A stretch of DNA of 64,000 nt. It comes from Baaleninema simplex PCC 7105 (GTDB lineage: Bacteria > Cyanobacteriota > Cyanobacteriia > Cyanobacteriales > Geitlerinemataceae). Made by a program: the position numbers and the translations under genes. The notes beneath the pieces were generated by a model. The model saw nothing but the letters and a program-made list of their open reading frames with translations, had not been told where the DNA came from and ran no database searches. The stretch is taken from assembly GCF_000332355.1 (NCBI RefSeq), contig NZ_KB235958.1, positions 2,101,528 to 2,165,527 on the forward strand. Direction: 5' to 3'. Positions 39,750 to 52,193 of this stretch are shown here, piece after piece. Every line of letters starts with the position of its first letter. Position 1 is the stretch's first letter.

Positions 39750-41153
39750 TCAAAAGATTATGGGGTATCTGGTTTCGGCGTTCTGCGACGATCTCCCCCA
39801 ACTCGACCGCCACTGACGTAAGGCGCGATCGAGGTCTGCCAACACCGTCTCCCACTCTCCCCGTCGCCGTTGTCGGAACAGCCGCATCGTGGGATACCAA
39901 GGTGTCGTTTCCCCCGTCAACCCCCACCGCCAATCGGGAACGTTCGCCAACAACAGCCACACGGGTTTTCCCATCGCCCCCGCCAAATGTGCCACCGAGG
40001 TATCTACCGTCACCACCAAATCGAGAAACGCGATCGCAGCGGCGGTATCCGCAAAATCCCGACAGTTCGACACGAGATCTCTCAGTCGCCATTCTGTCGC
40101 TAAAATTTTCGCATCTTCCGGTCGCGGGTCTTTCTGGACACTGTAAAACTCGATCTCGGGAATCTCGAGCAACTGTTGCAGGCGATCGAACGCGATCGAA
40201 CGCTCCTTATCCTTACGATGAGTCGCTCTCCCCGACCAAACTAAGCCGACTTTGGGAAAGGGAGAGGGGGAGAGGGGGAGAGGGGGAGAGGGGGAGAGGG
40301 CGGAAGTTGGAGGGTTAAGGTAGGGAACGGCACTCGCAACGGTGTTTTGATGGGTTTCTAGTAAAAAGGGCAAACTCATGAGAAGGGCGTGAGCGTCCCA
40401 GTGGGGAAGGGGATCTTCTGTCGAGAGAACGCGATCGCACCCCGGTACGGTTTGTAACAGACGCACCAGCGGCGGACGACAGCGTACCCACACTTGCGCC
40501 CCTCGCTGTGCCAACATCGGCACGTAACGCACGAACTGAATGGCATCGCCGAATCCCTGTTCGCACAGTAATAACAGCCGTTTTCCGGCAATTTCGGAAC
40601 CGTCCCAAATTCGCTCGGGATGGGGGAAGGTTTGGGAGAGGCGATCGCGTACCGGACGCCCTTCGTATTCGGCAAATCCCCGTTTCCACTGTCCCTGTAA
40701 CAGCAACACCAACGCTAAATGACCGCGAATGTCGGGGAAATTTACCTCGAGTTGCATCGTCGTCTCGAACTGGGCGATCGCCTCCTCGAGTCGTCCGAGA
40801 TCCCAGTACAGATGACCGAGATTGTAGTGCCATTCGGGGTTCTGGGGGGCGATCGCCAACGCCCTTTGGTAATGGGGTACGGCCTCTTCGAGGCGATCGA
40901 GTTCCTGCAACGTGCGGCCTAGATTGGCGTGTCCCACGCCACAGCCAGGATACAGCCGCACGATCGTTTTATAACACCGCAGGGCGTCGTGCCAGCGTTG
41001 TTGTTGGTACGCGATACCGCCGAGGAGGTTCAACCCGTCGAGGCGATGGGGGTTCTGTTGTAAAAGCTGTTGACAGAGAGTTTTCGCTTCCTCGAGGTCG
41101 CCGCGTTGGTAGCGATCGAGGGCGCGATCGAAGTCGGGAGCGATCGAAGACAT
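39750..41153 (-). CDS. TPR-repeat protein with GT9/GT41-like glycosyltransferase domain
   Basis: A 467-residue protein from the ATG reading MSSIAPDFD; the frame is open further but the extension is not TPR-like. Residues to about 190 form four to five TPR units (GDLEEAKTLCQQLLQQNPHRLDGLNLLG, then HANLGRTLQELDRLEEAVPHYQRALAIAP). The second half is a Rossmann-like glycosyltransferase core ending DLVVTVDTSVAHLAGAMGKPVWLLL, seen in heptosyltransferase/O-GlcNAc transferase-like proteins. A Ser/Pro-rich insertion (SPSPPLPLSPSP) is encoded by a GGGGGAGA tandem tract at about 40260-40306, probably slippage-derived. Acceptor unknown. Confidence 0.85.
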   Translation of the reverse strand: MSSIAPDFDRALDRYQRGDLEEAKTLCQQLLQQNPHRLDGLNLLGGIAYQQQRWHDALRCYKTIVRLYPGCGVGHANLGRTLQELDRLEEAVPHYQRALAIAPQNPEWHYNLGHLYWDLGRLEEAIAQFETTMQLEVNFPDIRGHLALVLLLQGQWKRGFAEYEGRPVRDRLSQTFPHPERIWDGSEIAGKRLLLLCEQGFGDAIQFVRYVPMLAQRGAQVWVRCRPPLVRLLQTVPGCDRVLSTEDPLPHWDAHALLMSLPFLLETHQNTVASAVPYLNPPTSALSPSPPLPLSPSPFPKVGLVWSGRATHRKDKERSIAFDRLQQLLEIPEIEFYSVQKDPRPEDAKILATEWRLRDLVSNCRDFADTAAAIAFLDLVVTVDTSVAHLAGAMGKPVWLLLANVPDWRWGLTGETTPWYPTMRLFRQRRRGEWETVLADLDRALRQWRSSWGRSSQNAETRYPIIF

Positions 41154-41653
41154 CAGTACAAGCTCGGTTCTCGCGCATCGACTGTAGCGCAAAGGGGGTC
41201 TCAAGGGTGCGATCGCCACCTCAACCCCCTGATTTTGGAAAAATTTATCATTTGTTATAAAACGCCCCATCTCCCGACGGCGATCGTATCGCGCCTCGGA
41301 AACCCCGACGCCTCGTAACCCATACAGCTTCAAAGGACGCCAAATTTCTTTTTTTGTATTTTGTAACCATTTATATTTAAATTAGAACATAAAATCAAAA
41401 TAAAAGCAATATAAATTGTTCTAAAACTTTAAAACAGAATCGAATATCAAATCAGTTGAAATAAAAATTTAGACTCTAGATTGCGACGAATTTCAAAACT
41501 TGCCCCCCTTCAAAAACGCGATCGGACTCGCCATAATGCAAACAACGCCAAGAAAGAAGCGCGCGATCGTCACAGCCTTCCCATTCCCAACCCACTCGAT
41601 TCGGGCTGTGACGTTCCAACCCACCAAACCTCACGTTTAAGGAGAACATTCGG
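41154..41653 (+). promoter_or_regulatory. Upstream region of the chl operon
   Basis: 500 bp between the divergent glycosyltransferase and chlL. The proximal half is AT-rich with no gene and should hold the chlL promoter and a 5' leader. AAGGAG sits 9 bp before the GTG start of chlL. No known operator could be identified by eye. Confidence 0.5.
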
Positions 41654-42517
41654 GTGAAACTCGCAGTTTACGGAAAAGGTGGCATCGGCAAATCCACCAC
41701 CAGTTGCAACATCTCCGTTGCCCTCGCTCGTCGCGGCAAAAAAGTCCTACAAATCGGCTGCGACCCCAAACACGACAGCACCTTCACCCTGACCGGATAT
41801 CTCATCCCCACCATCATCGACACCCTGCAAGAAAAAGACTTCCACTACGAAGACATCTGGCCCGAAGACGTCATTTACAAAGGCTACGGCGGTGTCGATT
41901 GCGTCGAAGCAGGCGGTCCCCCAGCCGGAGCCGGATGCGGTGGGTACGTCGTCGGCGAAACCGTCAAACTCCTCAAAGAACTCAACGCCTTCGACGAATA
42001 CGACGTCATTCTCTTCGATGTCCTCGGAGACGTGGTCTGCGGAGGCTTCGCCGCCCCCCTCAACTACGCCGACTATTGCCTCATCGTCACCGACAACGGC
42101 TTCGACGCCCTGTTTGCTGCCAACCGTATCGCCGCCTCCGTTCGCGAAAAAGCCCGGACGCACCCCCTGCGTCTAGCAGGACTCATCGGCAACCGCACCT
42201 CCAAACGGGATCTCATCGAAAAATACGTCGAAACCGTTCCCATGCCGATTTTAGAAGTACTGCCGCTGATTGAAGACATCCGCGTTTCTCGGGTCAAAGG
42301 CAAAACCCTCTTCGAGATGGCAGAGGGCGACAATTCCTTAAATTTTGTTTGCGACTATTACCTCAACATCGCCGACCAAATCCTGGCATTACCCGAAGGT
42401 GTCGTTCCCAACGACGCGCCCGATCGCGATTTGTTCGCCCTGCTATCGGACTTCTACCTCAACCCCCAAACCCCGCCGCCTAGCGTCGAAGAAGAACTCG
42501 ACCTAATGATGGTGTAA
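41654..42517 (+). CDS. chlL: Light-independent protochlorophyllide reductase ATP-binding protein ChlL
   Basis: A 287-residue NifH-like iron protein starting at GTG 41654. Walker A is [10 protein letters not shown] (residues 6-15). The two cysteines that hold the bridging [4Fe-4S] cluster lie in [11 protein letters not shown] and [11 protein letters not shown]. As a dimer it passes electrons, with ATP hydrolysis, to ChlN-ChlB to reduce protochlorophyllide in the dark. It is first in a three-gene block with the DUF5331 protein and chlN; chlB is not in the window. Confidence 0.97.
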   Translation: MKLAVYGKGGIGKSTTSCNISVALARRGKKVLQIGCDPKHDSTFTLTGYLIPTIIDTLQEKDFHYEDIWPEDVIYKGYGGVDCVEAGGPPAGAGCGGYVVGETVKLLKELNAFDEYDVILFDVLGDVVCGGFAAPLNYADYCLIVTDNGFDALFAANRIAASVREKARTHPLRLAGLIGNRTSKRDLIEKYVETVPMPILEVLPLIEDIRVSRVKGKTLFEMAEGDNSLNFVCDYYLNIADQILALPEGVVPNDAPDRDLFALLSDFYLNPQTPPPSVEEELDLMMV

Positions 42518-42678
42518 CCCCAGACAGACCCCATCTCGAGGATCGACCCAGTTGAAGACCGCGCGAGTTGCTAAGTTTGCCTAGTATTATTCAGTACAGA
42601 CTCGAGGTTTACGCCGTCTGGTGTCAGAGGCGGATAGACTAGAAGCGAAATTAGAAGCAACTCCGGGGATAGATAACC

Positions 42679-45605
<2,927 letters not shown>

Positions 45606-45672
45606 CGAGTTTTTTTTGAATCCCTTCCGATCGGTCTGCGATGGGAAGTGGGTTAGTCGGCTAATCTGCTCG

Positions 45673-45702
45673 GGCGATTTCGATGAGAAGTCGCCTTTTT
45701 TT
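45673..45702 (+). terminator. Rho-independent terminator of the chl operon
   Basis: GGCGATTTC and GAAGTCGCC form a stem with one G.T pair over a GATGA loop, followed directly by TTTTTTT. It lies 68 bp after the chlN stop. Confidence 0.9.
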
Positions 45703-45915
45703 GTTAGGTTGAATAAACGTGAAACGCAAGTATAGTCTGAAAATTTCCATCTAAGCTAGGTTTCAATAAGTCTCCACCACATCCCCCCTTAGCCCCCCTT
45801 TGAAAGGGGGGTTGGGGGGATAGAGGGACTTGTCGGTTTGGTAAAAACCTGTATTTGAGATTTGGATTTCGTATGATACGTTGAATTCCTGAAGAGAAGA
45901 ACAGCCAAAGCAATC

Positions 45916-46069
45916 GGGTACATCTCAATGGATGTAAAAATAGGAGTTTGAGGTAGGTTGGACTTCGGCAACGCTGCCGTCCAGGGGTGGAGCGATCGCA
46001 AAACCCAACAACAGCTCAATTCAGTGCAGAGACTCCAATCTGATAAATTTACATTTTTGAGATGCACCC
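45916..46069. mobile_element. MITE copy 5 (154 bp, aged)
   Basis: Left end GGGTACATCTCA (one mismatch) and right end TGAGATGCACCC. The flanks AAGCAATC and AAGTAATC differ at one base, consistent with an old 8-bp duplication. The interior is longer than the 87-bp copies and unrelated to them apart from ATGTAAA near each end. Upstream, 45780-45825 holds a run of C- and G-rich simple sequence. Confidence 0.8.
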
Positions 46070-46117
46070 AAGTAATCTAGATAAAATTGGCTGTTTTTTT
46101 AAACAGAGAAAACTGCG

Positions 46118-46978
46118 TTAGTAAACTGCTGAGGAAGAGTGCTTGTCGAGCCACGTTAGTAACAGCTCGTTAAACTCTTTAGGCTTTTCGAGCTGAAGCC
46201 AGTGATTGCAGTTTGGTATTTTGATATACTGCCATTCGGATTGAATTAAAGCACCAGATTGTTCGATCTGCGCTTCAGCCATAAAGCTGTCTTGAGAACT
46301 CCAAACGCCCAAAGTCGGAACTTTAATCGGATTCGGCTTCGATTTTTTATCGAGAAACGCTGAAGCGATGACAGGAATTACTGGATTGGCTTTTTCCCAA
46401 ACTTGAATGTAAAAGGGGTTGCGATCGCGCAGAAACTTTTTAACGATAACGTCTCGATTGGGATGACTTCGTAGTACCCATTTAAAGAAAAGTCCGTCCA
46501 TAGCTCGGTAGAGAGGGATCGATATGGGTAAAGGATTAAACAGCAGATACCAACTTTTAACCAGCGATTCGAGCGATAAATTTTGCACTAATACCCAAGG
46601 ATGTCCTACGGAAAGTGCTGTGTAAGACAGTAAATATTCTGGATACTTTTCAACGAATTCCCAGGCTACCACTGCACCGTAGTCGTGAGCAACGCAATGT
46701 ACTTTTTTAAGTCCGAGAAAATCGATCAATGTAGCGATATCTTTGGATAAAGCAGACAACGTATATTTACTTACGTCTTCAGTCTTTTCACTTTTTCCGT
46801 GACCCAGCCAGTCAATGCAAATAACACGATAGCCAGCGTCGATGAGAGCGGAACTCTGGTATTTCCATAAGGAACCGTCGTCCGGCCATCCATGAAGTAA
46901 CAGAACGCTGCTGTGTCCAGTTTGTGAATCGCGAACGTAATAACTACAGTTGTTGATTTTTAAATGCGTTTCTTTCAT
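46118..46978 (-). CDS. Alpha/beta hydrolase, epoxide-hydrolase-like
   Basis: A roughly 286-residue alpha/beta hydrolase, last gene of the lipid-like operon. LLLHGWPDDGSLW gives the HG oxyanion region. The nucleophile elbow is VAHDYGAVVAWE, with Asp (near residue 102) in place of Ser, as in epoxide hydrolases and haloalkane dehalogenases. The closing His is in NCNHWLQLEKP. Start at ATG 46978; a GTG three codons earlier is possible. In the operon it might open an epoxide or hydrolyse an ester or sulfate, which is inference. Confidence 0.85.
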   Translation of the reverse strand: MKETHLKINNCSYYVRDSQTGHSSVLLLHGWPDDGSLWKYQSSALIDAGYRVICIDWLGHGKSEKTEDVSKYTLSALSKDIATLIDFLGLKKVHCVAHDYGAVVAWEFVEKYPEYLLSYTALSVGHPWVLVQNLSLESLVKSWYLLFNPLPISIPLYRAMDGLFFKWVLRSHPNRDVIVKKFLRDRNPFYIQVWEKANPVIPVIASAFLDKKSKPNPIKVPTLGVWSSQDSFMAEAQIEQSGALIQSEWQYIKIPNCNHWLQLEKPKEFNELLLTWLDKHSSSAVY

Positions 46979-47055
46979 TGCAAACACTCAAATAAAGTTG
47001 TTGGGGCATTGTCATTACAAGAAAACATTTTAATTTCTTGTGATGACAAATTTAT

Positions 47056-47895
47056 TTAATGCTTTGGTTTAAACGTACATCGAAAATAGAGAACAGCTAA
47101 TAACGTAAATATCAATTCAATAACACCAAAGACTAAAATATAAGCTTCTATGCTGGTGTTGGGAAAGCTACTTACTGCGATAACCAACACTAATGCTAAG
47201 TTACGAGAATTCGTTGTAACTGCTAAAGTTTTGCGATCGCGAACGCTCGTTCCTGCAATTAACCAACCTCCTATTAAAGTTAAGCTATTAAATAAAAATA
47301 TTGCTGCAAGCGATGAGTGTTTGATATCAAAAAACACGTTGAAGCTATTTGATAAAACTACTAATAACAAAACGAGAAAAAGAAAATCTGAAGCGATTTT
47401 TATAATTGGGGCAAATTTTGTAGCGAGTTCTGTATAGCAGTGGTTAAAAAACAAGCCGAAGGTTAAAGGTAATAACTGAAGTAAAATTAAATCTATAACA
47501 ATTGGCAGAACTTCGACAAAGATATTTTCTTGAGCAGTAGAATATAAAAAAAAGACCATTGAAGGGGCAATAACAATTGCCAAACTTGATAAAACGAACG
47601 TCAATCCAATTGCTAAGGCTAAATCACCTCCAGCAAGAGTCGCTAACTTGGGTGCAAGAGGTGCGCCGGGAGCGATCGATACGAGAAGAAGAGTATAGAT
47701 CGTATTTTGAGGAAGCATAAACCCTTGCATAATTAGTAAAGTTATTGTGGGTATAATTAAAAAATTCAACAAAATAGAACGCACGACCAAGTGCGTTTTA
47801 TCAAATATCGTAAAAATATCTCGAGGCTTCAATTCAAAGCTGAATGACAGCATCAAAAAAACGACGAGCAATTTTGACAAAAATACGATTAACAT
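47056..47895 (-). CDS. BASS (bile acid:sodium symporter) family transporter
   Basis: A 279-residue membrane protein with about eight to ten hydrophobic segments. The family signature region is seen in SIAPGAPLAPKLATLAGGDLALAIGLTF, with unwound-helix residues typical of BASS carriers, and TNSRNLALVLVIAVSSFPNT. Family members move organic anions, including sulfated or taurine-conjugated sterols and small acids, with sodium. Its start overlaps the acyl-CoA dehydrogenase stop by 7 bp, so it is translationally coupled in the operon. Transport of the cluster's sulfated product or a precursor is a reasonable guess. Confidence 0.85.
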   Translation of the reverse strand: MLIVFLSKLLVVFLMLSFSFELKPRDIFTIFDKTHLVVRSILLNFLIIPTITLLIMQGFMLPQNTIYTLLLVSIAPGAPLAPKLATLAGGDLALAIGLTFVLSSLAIVIAPSMVFFLYSTAQENIFVEVLPIVIDLILLQLLPLTFGLFFNHCYTELATKFAPIIKIASDFLFLVLLLVVLSNSFNVFFDIKHSSLAAIFLFNSLTLIGGWLIAGTSVRDRKTLAVTTNSRNLALVLVIAVSSFPNTSIEAYILVFGVIELIFTLLAVLYFRCTFKPKH

Positions 47896-49484
47896 GATGG
47901 ATATAACATTTCATCTAAATCGTGAAGTTCCCCAGATAAAGTCTGTTCGATTTCTCCGACTTCATCAGAATAGCTCGATATTATTTCATCTAAAATATCG
48001 GCTTTGTTAATCGCGATATTTGCTGGAAAGCCCGACAAAACCACTTTAAGCTTTTGTTCGAAATGAAGCTTACTCCAAATTGCAGTACGATATAGTCTCT
48101 GGGATCCAGATTGTTTATACAGTCCCTCGACAGCAGCCCATAACGTTCCTAGTGTTACAATTTCACCGATACAGATATTCAGCCATCGATTAGAGCTGTT
48201 TTTGTTTAAAAAATAAGATTCTGTATTGTAAAAATCTCTGATTTCGTTGACTGCAAACTTTAAAGCATCTGCAACTTTAGGGGCGTTTAACTCCTCACAA
48301 ATAAATTCATAAAATTCTTCTGCTCTATGGTTTATTTTAGAACCCAGAAACATATTTAAAGTTTCTGTGGGCCCTTCATAAATCCGAAGCACTCTAGAAT
48401 CGCGAAGAAACTGAGGTGCAATATTTGTCTCGATATAACCACGACCGCCTAAAATTTGAATGAGATTATCTGCGGCTTTCCAAAAAAATTCGGGAGCAGA
48501 AATTTTACAAACGGCATAAGCTTCTATTGGAATAGACTGACCGCTATCGAGTAACGTTGCGATGCGATCGATTAAGCTTTCCAAAGCTACAATACTCTCA
48601 GTGAGGTCAGTTAGCTTCACTAACGTCACGGGATTGTCTACTAATCGACCTGTTGAGATATTTCGACGTTTTGCATAACGAAGCATCAGTTGGGCGCAAC
48701 GTTTCATGCCTCCAAGACTGACCGCTGAAATGCACAATCGACCGTGCATCATGGCGTCTTGAGCGGCTTTCATTCCCGTTCCCACTTTACCTAAGAGGTA
48801 TTCTGAGCCGACACGAACGTTGTCTAAATACACAGTATTTTGAACCATGCCACGCAAACCCATCGTCAAGGATTCGGGCCCTTGTCTCAATCCCGTACCG
48901 TCTTGATGGATTGCAAAGCCACTGATGCCTAAATACTGGCCTTTATCGTCAAACGTTTTCACGAAGGTATTAATGACACTCGCCCAAGCTGCTGAACCGA
49001 TCCAAATTTTCGTACCGCTTAACTGCCATTGTGTTTCTCGATCGGGCATCGCTCGGGCAGATATCGCTTGGGGATTCGAACCAGCACCTGGTTCTGTTAA
49101 CGCAAACGCGGCAAGTTTTCGACCCGTTGCGATCGAGGGCAACAGTTCTTCTTTGACAGCTTCAGACGCATAATTCGCGATCGGACGCGTGCCTAAAACG
49201 TTATGAACGCCGACAAACGATGCTAAGGTTGGGTCGATGGCTCCCAACTGCTGCAAAACTCTTAGCATATCTCGATTGTTTAAATTAATACCACCATATT
49301 GAGGTGATACTTGCATTCCTAAAAGTCCGTGATTCCCCAGATCGAGTACGATATAGGGAGGAATACAACGACGCTCATCAATTAATCGAGAGTTAATACG
49401 AGTTTTAGAATAATCACGAAGCCATTCTAATAAGTCCTTGACGTCAGTTTTATTATTTTGAGTGTTAAATTCCATGATTTGCAT
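47889..49484 (-). CDS. Acyl-CoA dehydrogenase family flavoprotein
   Basis: A 531-residue ACAD-fold protein, longer than short-chain ACADs (about 380) because of a C-terminal extension, as in very-long-chain or ACAD9-like members. FALTEPGAGSNPQAIS is the FAD/substrate-binding signature and QILGGRGYIETN is the second. The N-terminal helical domain and middle beta domain (WQLSGTKIWIGSAAWA) are present. The catalytic Glu position could not be fixed by eye. In this cluster it may desaturate an ACP- or CoA-bound chain. Two adjacent ATGs (three codons apart) could start it. Confidence 0.88.
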   Translation of the reverse strand: MQIMEFNTQNNKTDVKDLLEWLRDYSKTRINSRLIDERRCIPPYIVLDLGNHGLLGMQVSPQYGGINLNNRDMLRVLQQLGAIDPTLASFVGVHNVLGTRPIANYASEAVKEELLPSIATGRKLAAFALTEPGAGSNPQAISARAMPDRETQWQLSGTKIWIGSAAWASVINTFVKTFDDKGQYLGISGFAIHQDGTGLRQGPESLTMGLRGMVQNTVYLDNVRVGSEYLLGKVGTGMKAAQDAMMHGRLCISAVSLGGMKRCAQLMLRYAKRRNISTGRLVDNPVTLVKLTDLTESIVALESLIDRIATLLDSGQSIPIEAYAVCKISAPEFFWKAADNLIQILGGRGYIETNIAPQFLRDSRVLRIYEGPTETLNMFLGSKINHRAEEFYEFICEELNAPKVADALKFAVNEIRDFYNTESYFLNKNSSNRWLNICIGEIVTLGTLWAAVEGLYKQSGSQRLYRTAIWSKLHFEQKLKVVLSGFPANIAINKADILDEIISSYSDEVGEIEQTLSGELHDLDEMLYPSC

Positions 49485-49533
49485 TTGATGTTTTGAAAAA
49501 AATTGTTAATTTGTATTATTAATTTGTATTATT

Positions 49534-50379
49534 TTATAATCCCAAATATAACATAATGATACGATCTAAAAGGCGATCTGGAACGAACTTTGACATCAAA
49601 ATATTGAGTCGTGAATCTAAACCGACAATATATCGGGCTTTTGGTTTTTTGGCTTCAAGTATTTTCGCAACGACTTTAGCGACAGATTCAGGAGGAAGGC
49701 CATTTTTTCCTAACTCTCCAGCTTTATCTTTAACGGCCTGCAACATAGAAGAATATAGTTTTTTAGATTCGTCTGTAAAGTTGTCCCAAATTTTTTCGTT
49801 CGATCGAATAGATTTGTCCCAGATTGGTGTGTTAATCGTTCCTATTTCGACAATAGAAACTGAAATTCCCCATGCTTTGACTTCCATACGAAGTGAATCT
49901 GTCAAAGCTTTCAAGGCAAATTTAGAAGCACAATAAGGTCCGAGAATAGGACTGGCGACTCTTCCATAATCCGAACCAATGTTAACGATCCGTCCTTGGG
50001 TACGTCGTAAGAGTGGTAAAAAGGCTTGTGTTAACGAAAGTTGTCCGATAACGTTAACTTCCAATTGCTGTCTGAATTCACTGATTGGAATACATTCAAG
50101 CGGCCCGGCGACGACAATACCGGCATTATTGATCGCTCCAACTAAAGGACAAGATTCAGATAAATGTTGAGTCGTTTTAGCTGCTTCTCGAATTGAATTT
50201 TCGTCCGTTAGGTCTAAAAAAATAGGAATAATTTCATTCCCACTCTCGTACTTAAGTTTTTCCGCATCGTCTTGCTTCCGAACTCCTGCAAAGACTTGAT
50301 AGCCCATTTCGCTTAAGTAGATAGCACACGTTCGCCCTATCCCACTCGATGCTCCACTAATGAAAACTGATTTTTTCAT
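49534..50379 (-). CDS. Short-chain dehydrogenase/reductase
   Basis: A 281-residue classical SDR. The NAD(P) motif is SGASSGIGR (residues 8-16), followed by NNAG at 84-87. The catalytic set Ser136, Tyr149 and Lys153 (YCASK) is complete. The C-terminal part (KPKARYIVGLDSRLNILMSKFVPDRLLDRIIMLYLGL) is hydrophobic and resembles retinol dehydrogenase and 3-ketosphinganine reductase-like SDRs acting on lipid substrates. Next to an alpha-oxoamine synthase, the natural role would be to reduce the 2-amino-3-keto intermediate to an amino alcohol; this is inference. Confidence 0.9.
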   Translation of the reverse strand: MKKSVFISGASSGIGRTCAIYLSEMGYQVFAGVRKQDDAEKLKYESGNEIIPIFLDLTDENSIREAAKTTQHLSESCPLVGAINNAGIVVAGPLECIPISEFRQQLEVNVIGQLSLTQAFLPLLRRTQGRIVNIGSDYGRVASPILGPYCASKFALKALTDSLRMEVKAWGISVSIVEIGTINTPIWDKSIRSNEKIWDNFTDESKKLYSSMLQAVKDKAGELGKNGLPPESVAKVVAKILEAKKPKARYIVGLDSRLNILMSKFVPDRLLDRIIMLYLGL

Positions 50380-50386
50380 AGCTCGA

Positions 50387-50953
50387 TTATTGTACTTCTC
50401 GATGCTTTTTCAGGTATAAACTTGCAGTCAATAGTAAACCCAAAGTTGAAATTCCCAATAATGAAGATGGTTCGGGAGTACTAGCAAGAGTAACAAATAG
50501 TGTAGAGTCCGCTTCTGGCATTGTGGTAAAGTCAGCAAAAAAAACTTCGTTAATTGAAATAACTCCACTCGTAAACGACAATTTTTGACCGTCATCAGAT
50601 ATGGCAATTTTGCCGAAAATCGTTGAAGTTCCTCCAGAAAAAAAGGCTGGACCTTGCGGTCGATTTTTCGGCAGTCTCGCAAAAATTCCGACGATAGGAA
50701 ATCCTGTATCGTTAATATACGGTTGTGGTGGAGTAGGAATGTTTGGATTCGTGTCTGGTACTATGCTTTCCACACCGGCACTGCAAATTTTAACAAACGA
50801 ACAGACTCCTATTGGTTCGTCAGTAAATACGGAGGGTGGTTTGTTAAAAGACAAGCTGAAATCTGTCCCTTTAAGGCTAGCTGCATTCGCTACACCAGAC
50901 ATTCCCAGAAAAATCGAGATAAATTCTAAAGCTGTCAAAAATTTTGTTTTCAT
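50387..50953 (-). CDS. PEP-CTERM sorting domain protein
   Basis: A 188-residue exported protein starting at ATG 50953 after AGGGATG. An N-terminal signal peptide (FLTALEFISIFLGMSGVANA/AS) is followed by a beta-rich body with no recognised domain. The tail is STPEPSSLLGISTLGLLLTASLYLKKHRE, with the PEP motif, hydrophobic helix and basic end. Exosortase processing and surface display are expected. It lies 7 bp upstream of the SDR gene inside the operon, an unusual companion for lipid-modifying enzymes. Confidence 0.85.
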   Translation of the reverse strand: MKTKFLTALEFISIFLGMSGVANAASLKGTDFSLSFNKPPSVFTDEPIGVCSFVKICSAGVESIVPDTNPNIPTPPQPYINDTGFPIVGIFARLPKNRPQGPAFFSGGTSTIFGKIAISDDGQKLSFTSGVISINEVFFADFTTMPEADSTLFVTLASTPEPSSLLGISTLGLLLTASLYLKKHREVQ

Positions 50954-51048
50954 CTTATACATCCCTATTTGCAAAATTAATAAAGTACAAAATCATCAAA
51001 ACAAAATCATCAAAATTTTAATCTTTAAATCAGAGTCCTCGAACTCAA

Positions 51049-52161
51049 TTATTTAAGAACTGGTGGTTGATATCCCCATCGTTCGATCCATTTGTCCCAA
51101 TTTCGATCGACTATATCTACAGTTTCTGGATGGTATTGGTAGTTATTTTGTTTGTATTGTTTTTGGCTGTCTAAGTACTTTTCAAACAACGGCAAAGCAT
51201 TTTGAAATCCAGAAATATTTAGGCGATCGTAAATACTTTCCAGAGCTTTTAATGGTTCGTGTTTGATTTGCTCGAAACTGATTTCAATGAGTCGATCTTC
51301 AGGAACTAACTGACTTTGGGCATCATAAGCTTCCATCATCATAACATATCGTTTTAAAATTCCTCGATACAATTCTTCTAAAGGAAATAGATTTTGTAAT
51401 CGCATATTTTGGGTATGTATTTGAATCATTTTGACATTCGATTCAAACACTTCATAAGGATTTCGATAGATATGTATAAAACGTGCTTTCGGAAAAAGTT
51501 CAATTAATGTAGAAATTCTACAAGTATTCACAGGGTTTTTCAAAAGCAAAGGGCGATCGTCGAACGCCAAGCTTATTTTTTTCAAAAACCACATATAATC
51601 TTTCTTCCAGGCATCAATTTCCGTTTGAGTTAAATTGTTAAGTAGGGCATAGCGATCGAAAAATTCATTAGCAATTCTCGGGAAAATAACAGCATGATAA
51701 AATGAGGATTTGGAGTAAGATAGTAGTGCTTCTTCTTCTTCCTCTGGAACGTCAATACCCACTTTGACTTTGTCAAAGCCGCGTTCCTCGGGTAGTGTTT
51801 TCGATAACAGACTTTTGAATGCTTCAAATGTAAAAAAAGTCTTGGGATAGAAGACTTGCATATGACTGGGAGTTCCCCACTGCAAATCTTGGCTGAGTAT
51901 ATTGTGTAAGTATGTAGTACCGCTTCGCCAATAACCTATCACAAAGATAGGACTATCATTAATTTTTGTATTTTCAATTTGAGTGCGATATGCAAAGTCT
52001 TCATATATGGAAAAAGGAAATTCGATCGCAGTACCTAAGAGAAACAAACACGCACGGCCGAAGTAAGGGAGATCGATACCATACTTGGTTATAAAATACA
52101 AAAGGGTAGACAATGAGTTTTGTCGGAAAGGATTTTGATACATTGTTTTCGTTGTACTCAT
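51049..52161 (-). CDS. Sulfotransferase family protein
   Basis: A 370-residue PAPS-dependent sulfotransferase. The 5'-phosphosulfate loop is IGYWRSGTTYLHNIL (about residues 75-89), and the 3'-phosphate motif is RFIHIYRNPYEVFES. The N-terminal part has a hydrophobic segment (RACLFLLGTAIEF), possibly for membrane association. It resembles the large bacterial/animal sulfotransferase_3 type that modifies hydroxyls of lipids or small molecules. It lies 32 bp downstream of the FAAL-ACP-AOS gene and so probably acts on its product. Confidence 0.9.
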   Translation of the reverse strand: MSTTKTMYQNPFRQNSLSTLLYFITKYGIDLPYFGRACLFLLGTAIEFPFSIYEDFAYRTQIENTKINDSPIFVIGYWRSGTTYLHNILSQDLQWGTPSHMQVFYPKTFFTFEAFKSLLSKTLPEERGFDKVKVGIDVPEEEEEALLSYSKSSFYHAVIFPRIANEFFDRYALLNNLTQTEIDAWKKDYMWFLKKISLAFDDRPLLLKNPVNTCRISTLIELFPKARFIHIYRNPYEVFESNVKMIQIHTQNMRLQNLFPLEELYRGILKRYVMMMEAYDAQSQLVPEDRLIEISFEQIKHEPLKALESIYDRLNISGFQNALPLFEKYLDSQKQYKQNNYQYHPETVDIVDRNWDKWIERWGYQPPVLK

Positions 52162-52193
52162 GGCGATCGCTCCTTCAATGTTACTGTTACAAG

